In this document: one piece after another, positions 18,424-25,400 of the stretch | How positions within the stretch are numbered: the first letter of the stretch is position 1 | Layout: every line of letters starts with the position of its first letter | DNA from: Gimesia fumaroli | GTDB taxonomy: Bacteria > Planctomycetota > Planctomycetia > Planctomycetales > Planctomycetaceae | Assembly (NCBI RefSeq): GCF_007754425.1 | Contig: NZ_CP037452.1 | Location: 496,001 to 560,000 of the forward strand | DNA length: 64,000 bases | Direction of reading: 5' to 3' | The notes under the pieces: generated by a model | The model's database searches: none | Seen by the model: only the letters and a program-made list of their open reading frames with translations | Told to the model about the DNA's origin: nothing | Made by a program: the position numbers and the translations under genes

Positions 18424-18546
18424 CTGCCACTTCGCGGCGAAAGTTCTTGCCTCTGTCTTCGGCTGATTTCGTAATCGTTTCACAGTGTTTTGAGGAGCTT
18501 GAAGGAAAAATCCAAGCCCTCATTTTGGAGAATTCCCGTAGCATAG

Positions 18547-18558
18547 TATAATAGTGGC
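18547..18558 (+). promoter_or_regulatory. -35/-10 promoter directly abutting ATG 18559
   Basis: TTGGAG, a 16-base spacer and TATAAT at 18547-18552, followed by six bases and the ATG. The layout predicts a leaderless transcript. Confidence 0.55.
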
Positions 18559-18762
18559 ATGAACAACTTCGGAACAGGACCGACATTACGGGAGGCGTCA
18601 CCCTATTTGTGTGACGCAGCAGAGCGACATGCGCATATTCTTGAAGTCGTAGAGCGGAATAGCGTGATCGAGGGATTGCCGCCGTTTACTGACGAGTTTC
18701 GTGCCCGACTTAAAAAACAACTGGAAGCAATGGCTTGTTCCGAACCGAGGGGCTTTCAATAA
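18559..18762 (+). CDS. Small hypothetical protein in the toxin-antitoxin array
   Basis: A 67-residue protein beginning MNNFGTGPTLREASPYLCD with a C-terminal helix LPPFTDEFRARLKKQLEAMA. No family is recognised. Its tandem decayed copy at 17561 and its placement among antitoxin genes suggest an orphan antitoxin or regulator. Its promoter abuts the start codon, as for the neighbouring antitoxins. No toxin gene is directly attached. Confidence 0.5.
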   Translation: MNNFGTGPTLREASPYLCDAAERHAHILEVVERNSVIEGLPPFTDEFRARLKKQLEAMACSEPRGFQ

Positions 18763-18835
18763 GAGGAGCCCAGTTTCACCTATTTCACACCGGATCGAAC
18801 GGAGGAAAGCGGTAGACTTGCCGACTGCAGAATGA

Positions 18836-18847
18836 TAAAATAGCAGC
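18836..18847 (+). promoter_or_regulatory. -10 box six bases before the second antitoxin ATG
   Basis: TAAAAT at 18836-18841, then six bases and ATG 18848; fourth example of this arrangement in 1.3 kb. Confidence 0.45.
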
Positions 18848-19105
18848 ATGAAGAAATCTGATATTCCCAATCTGACCGAAGAACAGCAGCACGCCCTTGA
18901 TGAGGGAGAGGGTGTTGTGCAGGGAGCTTCGTTTATCCTGATGCGAACGGATGTCGTTCTGGATTGGTTCGGGTATTCGGAAGAAGATCTGCGTCGCAGA
19001 TTACAACCCGGCCTGGATCAGATCGAAACAGGGGATGTTGCCGAGTGGAGTCTGGACGACTTTCTGGCTGAAATGCACAAACAGCGTGCCTCAGAAACGA
19101 GCTGA
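18848..19105 (+). CDS. Antitoxin of a second type II pair
   Basis: An 85-residue acidic protein, MKKSDIPNLTEEQQHALDEGEGVVQ, with a middle segment FILMRTDVVLDWFGYS and C-terminal SLDDFLAEMHKQR. It shares its N-terminal pattern with the antitoxin at 17861 but is clearly diverged. Its TGA shares one base with the start of the toxin gene, so translation is coupled. Confidence 0.72.
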   Translation: MKKSDIPNLTEEQQHALDEGEGVVQGASFILMRTDVVLDWFGYSEEDLRRRLQPGLDQIETGDVAEWSLDDFLAEMHKQRASETS

Positions 19106-19401
19106 TGGCCAGGATTATTCTCACTGCGGCGGCGAAGAATGATCTCGCTACGATCTGGTCATACATCGCAAACGATAACCCAACGGCAGCTGACAAACTT
19201 CTCGCTCAGATCGATGCCACGTTTGATCTCATCAGGAAATCATCTGACATTGGTTTTTCTGTCGAGAATATTAGTCCCGGCCTCCGGTGTAAGCCGGTAA
19301 AGCGAAATTACCTCATTTTCTATAAAGTGAGTGACAGTGATATCTACATTGTGCATGTACTTCACGCAGCACGTGATTACGAACGATTGTTCCCATCATG
19401 A
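19105..19401 (+). CDS. RelE/ParE-family toxin, second pair
   Basis: A 98-residue protein with ParE-type features: IILTAAAKNDLATIWSYIANDNPTAADKLL at the N-terminus, then SPGLRCKPVKRNYLIFYKV and IYIVHVLHAARDYERLF at the C-terminus, where the Arg and the HAARDYE tail are typical of ParE. Translationally coupled to the antitoxin. It is distinct from the toxin at 18106, so the two pairs are unlikely to be simple recent duplicates. Confidence 0.82.
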   Translation: MARIILTAAAKNDLATIWSYIANDNPTAADKLLAQIDATFDLIRKSSDIGFSVENISPGLRCKPVKRNYLIFYKVSDSDIYIVHVLHAARDYERLFPS

Positions 19402-19478
19402 ACCATCGAGTAGAACTCTCAAGTCGGGCAGAAAAGGATCTTGAAAGTACCTATGCCTATATCCGCTTTACATACTGA
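19398..19478 (+). pseudogene. Truncated ParE toxin start
   Basis: A 26-codon frame, MNHRVELSSRAEKDLESTYAYI then a stop, whose ATG overlaps the stop of the preceding toxin gene. It matches the first 22 residues of the toxin at 18106 (FQVELSRRAEADIKGAYAYI) and then ends, so it is the stump of a third toxin gene lost by deletion. Confidence 0.7.
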
Positions 19479-19575
19479 CTACAAAATCTCTTTGTTGTCA
19501 AACTGGGACGCAATTCACAATTCTATCCAGACACTCCAATGGTTGGCATTTCTCAGACACAAAATCATCATCTGA

Positions 19576-19794
19576 CTAAAAAAAAGATTTTATATATTGA
19601 AGACAGAAATATTCTCTTGTGAGAAATAGAAGTGGCTTCTTTAAGCCAAGAAAGAACGATGTGGTTATCATAATTCGCGTTATGTTTAATCGGACAGATA
19701 ACAAGCAAGTGGGCTCCCCTTTTCGAATGACATCTTCAATGAAACGGGCGGCAAACCATTGCTGATTCACCGCCCTTATCTCTTTAGTTTTCAC
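19576..19794 (-). CDS. Doubtful small protein coupled to the 41-residue gene
   Basis: A 72-codon frame with a GTG start directly after the stop of the small gene at 19795-19920 (TAAGTG). The N-terminal half (EIRAVNQQWFAARFIEDVIRKGEP) looks protein-like; the C-terminus is hydrophobic and AT-biased. No family is recognised. Kept only because of the stop-start junction. Confidence 0.25.
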   Translation of the reverse strand: MKTKEIRAVNQQWFAARFIEDVIRKGEPTCLLSVRLNITRIMITTSFFLGLKKPLLFLTREYFCLQYIKSFF

Positions 19795-19920
19795 TTACTT
19801 TTGAGGCTGGTTCTCCTCTTTCTCTGGAGAGGTTGAAGCCGAGGGCTTTTGCTGTGCTCCCTGTTCTTTCAGCTTTGTTCCTTCTGACGTTTTGTGATCG
19901 TGTGATTTGCCATTGGTCAT
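19795..19920 (-). CDS. 41-residue hydrophilic protein
   Basis: Starts at ATG 19918-19920 on the minus strand, seven bases after a good AAGGAG. The product is Lys, Gln, Ser and Glu rich (MTNGKSHDHKTSEGTKLKEQ then PEKEENQPQK) and likely unstructured. The longer frame that extends upstream to 20220 reads through the structured element and is not credible. Function unknown. Confidence 0.5.
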   Translation of the reverse strand: MTNGKSHDHKTSEGTKLKEQGAQQKPSASTSPEKEENQPQK

Positions 19921-20072
19921 GACTCTACTCCTTCTGACATAATGAGCAGAAAATCTGCTCGGAATTTCGAAAGTGACCATCACTTTCGGTGATTCAGACA
20001 GACACACGAGTAAGAACCAATTGTGGTTTTCAGTTGCGAAAGCGCAAAAAAGGAGCGCCGTACCACAGCCAC

Positions 20073-20220
20073 TCACGACACCCTCGCCAAAGGGTACACG
20101 AAACAGCACATGGCCGACGCCCCATACGGGGCGCGGCTTCAAGTGACTGCTTTCGTGTTCAAGGGCTAAAGCCCAGGTTGGCGATTTGTCGTGAAGCAGT
20201 TCTTGACGCTCGCGCGTCAA
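20073..20220. ncRNA. Multi-stem structured element, candidate ncRNA or cruciform
   Basis: Nested perfect stems are visible: TCACGACA (20073-20080) with TGTCGTGA (20187-20194); TCGCCAA (20084-20090) with TTGGCGA (20178-20184); ACACGAAA (20096-20103) with TTTCGTGT (20151-20158), extended by CAG/CTG; GCCG-a-CGCCCC (20113-20123) with GGGGCG-CGGC (20128-20137); and GGGCT/AGCCC (20163-20174). Together they fold as a closed outer helix opening into a junction with two arms. A separate 7-base hairpin TTGACGC/GCGTCAA follows at 20203-20220. The strand is unknown because stems read the same on both. It could be a non-coding RNA, a protein-binding cruciform or a mobile palindromic repeat. Confidence 0.6.
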
Positions 20221-20331
20221 TTCAAATTGTGATTGTGGCGTTTCTTACCACAAAGTAATTTATTGGTCTCCTTAGGACAAAAATCTATTTTTCTACCTAT
20301 TACATAAGTTTATTCCGGATGGGCCCAATAT

Positions 20332-20901
20332 TCAATCTCTACTTGATGAAGATTCATCTGGAAAGGTCTCGGGCGGGCAGACCGAAGAAGTGTTCTCTTT
20401 CAGTAATACTTCGCCCTGTGAATAATATTTTCTTAAGTTATCCCGTGCTCCGAGCCAAAATAACCATTCGAGAAAGAGAAACCCGATGATTACCCAGAGC
20501 GGGAGTGTATTATGGCATAACAGACGGGACGCCATGAGAATTGCAAACGAGATCATCATATTGCTGTGAAATTTGTAGTAGTTGTAATGAGTCAGTACCA
20601 GGTATTGATAAGCAGTCAGGTTTTCCTGCAGCCGACCGAAATTCTGTTGCGGTTCCGGAATTCCGGTGCGATGGTGAACCCGGTCTAGGATCAACCACCG
20701 CAATGTTGAAATCGTAAGCCCAGCTGCTAAGGAAAATACAGTCACATATAAGAATCCCCCGACTGTTGCACTTTGATCTGAGGGCGCCCAAATCCAGACT
20801 CGAACTGTTTCTGAAAGAAAGCTGATACCAATCATCGCAATGAACCCGGGCAAAATGTAGGAAATAAGAATGCCAAAGTTACTGGAATCGGGATCTCTCA
20901 T
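20332..20901 (-). CDS. Integral membrane protein of unknown function
   Basis: A 189-residue protein from the ATG at 20899-20901 (MRDPDSSNFGILISYILPGFIAM); the frame also opens 32 codons earlier but that extension is not membrane-like. Four hydrophobic spans are apparent (about residues 9-28, 44-64, 120-135, 137-155), separated by a hydrophilic middle (RVHHRTGIPEPQQN) and ending in a Ser-rich cytoplasmic tail. No family is recognised. It lies 118 bases downstream of the methyltransferase-like gene on the same strand, so they could be cotranscribed. Confidence 0.6.
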   Translation of the reverse strand: MRDPDSSNFGILISYILPGFIAMIGISFLSETVRVWIWAPSDQSATVGGFLYVTVFSLAAGLTISTLRWLILDRVHHRTGIPEPQQNFGRLQENLTAYQYLVLTHYNYYKFHSNMMISFAILMASRLLCHNTLPLWVIIGFLFLEWLFWLGARDNLRKYYSQGEVLLKENTSSVCPPETFPDESSSSRD

Positions 20902-21018
20902 TGAGAGCAAGTAAACCACATCTTGACTTATCGCGCAAGTGATTTGTTTTTCATTCTGTGCTCCTTGGCTGATGCTGAAGAAAAAGCGGCTTCGCACGAT
21001 TGCTGTGAGGGAAACACT

Positions 21019-21999
21019 TTAAAAGAGCGTTTGCTGCGTCTTGGGAGGATCATCGTCATCTCCAGGAGATGGCTTCTGTGACTTCGCTGGCCCCTTTTGT
21101 GAGTCCCTTTCCGCACGATTTTCTTCAGATATATGTATCGGTGATTTCTGCCGATCTTCAGACTGCTCTCGTTGTAGATAGCATTGTTCTAAACGCAATA
21201 CCCAATCGGGAATCTCAATAATCTGTGGAAGGCTTTGCTCTGGTACAGGGACGAGAGAGGACTCCTCATCCAATGTATCGAGTAAATATCGTTTAATGCG
21301 TTGTTGTAATTCGGGAAGTACGGGACATTGCTCCGGTGGGACTTCACGAATAACACCTCGCCGACGTCCCTGCGCGCCTTCATGAAAGAAACTACCAATA
21401 CGATATACAAATTGCACTTCACGGGTTAACGTATTACCGCAAATGACCCAACCATATTTCTGTCGCAAACCTAGATTTAAAGCTGTGAGCCGAGCACATC
21501 TGGCATCAATATCTTGCCCGATAAGTTCAGCTTGTGGATGGAGTTTACCCGCCTCGATGAGAGGAATTCCCGATCCACAGCACGGGTCGGATATCAAAGT
21601 CTCACGGCCGTCACCATCCTCGGTTTCATCACTTGTCATGCTTGCCATCATTTGAGCGACGGATGGCGGTGTGAGATAAAGACTGTGTTCGCCATAGCTG
21701 ATACTTCCTTGGAAAAGATCTCCCAGCACATCGTTGTCTGTACGACTCATGGCATCGATCGTCTGTGCCAGGAACACCGGCATCAGATCGACTCCCCTCT
21801 CCCCTATCTCTCCCTTCGTATGAGCCTTAATCGCATCGAAATACTCCGACTCCATCGTCTCTGCAGCCAGGGCAGCAACAGAAGCACGAATGGTGTCTTC
21901 AAATGCTTGTGCGCGGCTGACCTTTGAGCGTCGAGTGATCTCTTCAAGAGTTTGAAACAGTTGCTGGGTCTCAGGATATGAGAAAAATTCCTTTGCCAT
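21019..21999 (-). CDS. N6-adenine-methylase-like protein lacking the catalytic motif
   Basis: A 326-residue protein from the ATG at 21997-21999. An N-terminal helical part (1-70) precedes a Rossmann fold with SAM-binding motif I ISDPCCGSGIPLIEA (residues 136-150), resembling the DPACGSG of type I N6 DNA methylases, then LIGQDIDARCARLTALNLGL and WVICGNTL. The NPPY/F motif expected shortly after is absent; the sequence continues EVQFVYRIGSFFHEG and a charged, low-complexity tail. It may bind SAM or DNA without methylating, or use another motif. The frame extends upstream to 22137 only by reading through tRNA/tmRNA-like sequence, which is artefactual. Confidence 0.65.
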   Translation of the reverse strand: MAKEFFSYPETQQLFQTLEEITRRSKVSRAQAFEDTIRASVAALAAETMESEYFDAIKAHTKGEIGERGVDLMPVFLAQTIDAMSRTDNDVLGDLFQGSISYGEHSLYLTPPSVAQMMASMTSDETEDGDGRETLISDPCCGSGIPLIEAGKLHPQAELIGQDIDARCARLTALNLGLRQKYGWVICGNTLTREVQFVYRIGSFFHEGAQGRRRGVIREVPPEQCPVLPELQQRIKRYLLDTLDEESSLVPVPEQSLPQIIEIPDWVLRLEQCYLQREQSEDRQKSPIHISEENRAERDSQKGPAKSQKPSPGDDDDPPKTQQTLF

Positions 22000-22040
22000 A
22001 GAGGGAGTATAAATAGTGCCTGAAAGTGGGAGCAAAGGCA

Positions 22041-22070
22041 AAAAGAAACCCCGCTCATGAGAGCGGGGTT
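22041..22070 (-). terminator. Rho-independent terminator on the minus strand
   Basis: A perfect 10-base hairpin AACCCCGCTC / GAGCGGGGTT (22047-22056 and 22061-22070, 4-base loop), followed on the minus strand by TCTTTTT. It could end the CHAT operon transcript (stop at 22445) and insulate the methyltransferase-like gene that starts 40 bases further on. Confidence 0.65.
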
Positions 22071-22095
22071 CGAGACCCGGTTGGATCTCCAAAGG

Positions 22096-22139
22096 ATTGT
22101 CAGCCTCTGGACGGGGTTCGATTCCCCCACACTCCACCA
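22096..22139 (+). other. 3'-end fragment of a tmRNA or tRNA, candidate attachment site
   Basis: CTCTGGACGGGGTTCGATTC-CCCCACACTCCACCA forms a T-arm with GGTTCGATTC, a 7-base acceptor strand and a CCA end. The GGACGGGGTTCGA start resembles tmRNA 3' ends. No matching 5' half (about GGAGTGT) precedes it, so it is a fragment, the usual trace of an integrase that targets RNA gene 3' ends. A second T-arm-like sequence GGGGTTCGAGACCC lies just upstream (22064-22077). Confidence 0.55.
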
Positions 22140-22444
22140 GCGGTTTTCATAATTGCATTGTCAGATGCTTACTGGAGGGTATTCCTAATGGTGATGCACC
22201 CTCTTACTGTTTGAGTACAATGTCTCAAGTTTGTTGCAAGCAATGTTAAAAATGAAATTCACCCCATTTTCTCTGGCCAATGAGATAGCAACACCGCGGT
22301 CTTTGAAATGCAACGGAAAATCAACGCACCAGCGATTGGCATTCTTCTCTTTCCAGCAAGCGACAAGTGAGGATGAACATCGTGGAGAGGATTTCGCATT
22401 GACGCATGCAAATATACTGTGTGGTTTTAGCTAAGCCGGAATCA
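22140..22444. other. Intergenic stretch between RNA-gene fragment and CHAT gene
   Basis: About 300 bases with only short frames lacking start signals. No repeat, terminator or promoter stood out. Confidence 0.5.
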
Positions 22445-25400
22445 TCACCCTACACCGTATAATTCGAAGGCTGCTGCAACATGCATCGAAACGCCTTGTG
22501 ACAACGCTGTTTTACGAGCTTGATTTAATGCACGTGCTCTCATAAAAGGATGGTGTTTATTTTCGATCTTGGACAATTCTCGACCAAACTCCGAAATGAG
22601 ATGGGCCGATTCTATGTCCGCAACGTTCCACCTGGCAGCCACAATTGTTCTTCCTCCATTTCCAGCAATGGTTGCACACAATCCCTGTGCATCCTCGCCA
22701 GGATTCTGTGATAATCGGCCAACGCTACAGGACATAAGGGTAAGTACATCAACTTGAGAAAAATCACAATCACTTGCTCTCCAGATCCCTTCGTGTGCAT
22801 CTCCAGCAAGCTTGACTCCAGATTCCTCAAATAGCCCGTGTGCTCCTATATAAACATACCCAAATCTTCCACTAGAGATTGCATGGGAAACATTTTCTGG
22901 AGTTGCCAGTGGATCGTCAGATAAAGTCCATATCTCACAGTTTGATTCTTGTGCCAACTGGTGCAGTTTTTTATGAAGCATCGGCAGTCCTACACAGTTT
23001 CTCCGTTTGTGTTCTTCCTCCCATTGCACGGACAGTATTCGAGGCACATCGATTTGTTGCTGTTGTTGCTCCTGTTCAGTAACATGGCGTAAGGCCAAGT
23101 TCAATATGGTGCTTGTTGAAGCGACCTGTTCAAAAAGCGGCTTTCCGCCAAAATCAATCGCACATAAAGGCAATGTGAACATTGAACCCTGCACTTGAAA
23201 AACAACATCCGTTTCTGACCAGGAAAATTGCCTTTCAGTTTGTTTCCAGAGTTCCGATAGATCAAAATGCTCTGACAGCATAAAGATGATGTCATTCAAG
23301 AGTTCATCGAATTTTTTTCTCCGGCTATTTTCCGTAGCTAGTCCATTGGTTGCTAGCAATGATGCAACAACATATTGCCACAGACCCACGCTTGCTTTGA
23401 TGGATTGTAAAGATAAACGGTGCTCCAACCCTTCTAATAAATTTACACCAAAACGACACACGATTGGGCTGATATGCTTTAAGGAAAATAGGCTGGTTTT
23501 TAATAGATCTATTTTTGCCGAAGGTATATCGGAAGCATGTCCGCATTCGCCTTCTTCAAGCGTTGCCAAAACCAGTTTGGTGATATCGTGTAGTGTTTTC
23601 TCCAAGTTCAAATCGACATGTTCTAGATCTAACCCGTGATGCCGATTCCATTCTAGCTCTGTAAACAAGTCATTGAGATATCCTACATACATCAGATGCA
23701 TAGAAGGGTTTGTATCGACATCTTGGGTTATATCTGAATTGTAAACGGAACTATCACATATTGTTGAAACCAGTTTTTCCAACACCCCTTCTGATGTTTT
23801 TCGCCAGGCCCACCAGCGAATATTTCCATCTGAATCAGTAAGGGTACGGATCCAAACAGTATTTGATGGAATCAGCTCCTCAAGTGTTGTTGGAGAATCC
23901 ATGATTGATTGTAATAACTTCGGCCGTTGCTCTGCTATTGTATTCCCATTACTTAGCGTTACATCTTTTCTAGTATCATCTACACAAACACTTCCCAGGC
24001 AAACGCTATATTCATTCAAGTCTCCCTCTTTTAACGTCTTTTCATCCCATGGACTCCTCATGCCCCATGCATTTGGTTTCCAGTTGGGAATCGCTGTAGG
24101 TATTAGACCCCGCCTGTCTATTAATCGTTCCAATAACAAGCGATTTTCAAACTGTTCAATCCACTCAAGCAACGTCTTTTCAAATGCCTGCTTTTCTTCA
24201 TGCATCCCCCTCTCTGCCAGAGAGTCAAACCTCTGCCATCCTTTGTTTTTGATCTCATTCATAAGTCCACGTACTGATTCATAGAACTCTATCCGTTGGG
24301 TGACAGTACGTAAAACGTCATGACGATGCTCTCGCACAAATTTCACGACTGATTCAGCTAATACAAGATAACGAGAATCCATCGGAGACATCAGACGCAA
24401 TCTGAGATGCAGTGCTTCCAACCATTCTCTAGATCCTGATTTGACAAGAAGTGGACGGTGAGCGATGCAATGTGCCCTATCTCCCATAGCAGCCTCCAAA
24501 AGATTTGTAGCACATTTGTTGTCCCCCACTGCTTCAAGTGTGCGGGCAATCAGAAGCATTTCCTTGTGTGATAACGCTTTCTCTACAGAACTTTCGAGTA
24601 TTTCCTGTATTTCGTAAACGCTCTCGCGAAATGATATACCCGCCCAAGATTGTAATGCTTCGACTGCTTGATCTGGGCAATTGTCACGAAGACACATGTC
24701 AGCCAAAGAAAAGACTGCATGTCTGATCAGGTCTTCCGATAAACCTGACTCTTGCGAAACGCGGTCTGTGCAATGCCCCCCTTTTTTGTCTTGCAGTACT
24801 TGACACAATAGGTCTGCCATTGCCCTAATCGCCCGGCTGGAATCTCCTGCATATGCGATGGAACGACATAATACTATACGCAACTTTTCCACCCCCCAAT
24901 GGACATTGCCGGAAATAACAAATTCTGAACGAGGGAACGAGTTTGATTGCATTTCCGAAGATATAATCGTGCTCGCGACATCGGAATCAAGCATTCGATG
25001 AAAAGAGTCCGCCCCCATCCCTGCAAGTGTTGCTTCGCTTTGCCAGTATTTCTCCAGAAGGCAGTATGGAGCAATCTTCGGCTTTACTCCCGTCTCGATC
25101 CATAATTCTGCCAGTTGGCATACAAAGCGTACCCGATCTGCAAACGCCCCCGACGTAAAAAAGTCGGGCAACGACACCTTCTCCAAATCTTGCGTGCTAA
25201 TTGATACCGGGTCAACTTGTAAGACCGCTTCTCCCAAAGCCGATGCATATTTAGCGCCTCGGCTATCAGAGTTATCAACAGCCACCATGAACTTTCGGAT
25301 TTGCTGGACAGCAACTTTGTCACAGATGCTCCAAAACTCCGAACGGGCTATCTTTTCTCGCAATGCTGTTTGGCTTTCGTAATCTTCAACACATATCCCA

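Noticed and set aside
22000-22137. N-terminal extension of the methylase-like gene
   Set aside because: It translates T-arm and acceptor sequences of tRNA/tmRNA-like DNA (GGIEPRP, GLEPRS), a known artefact.
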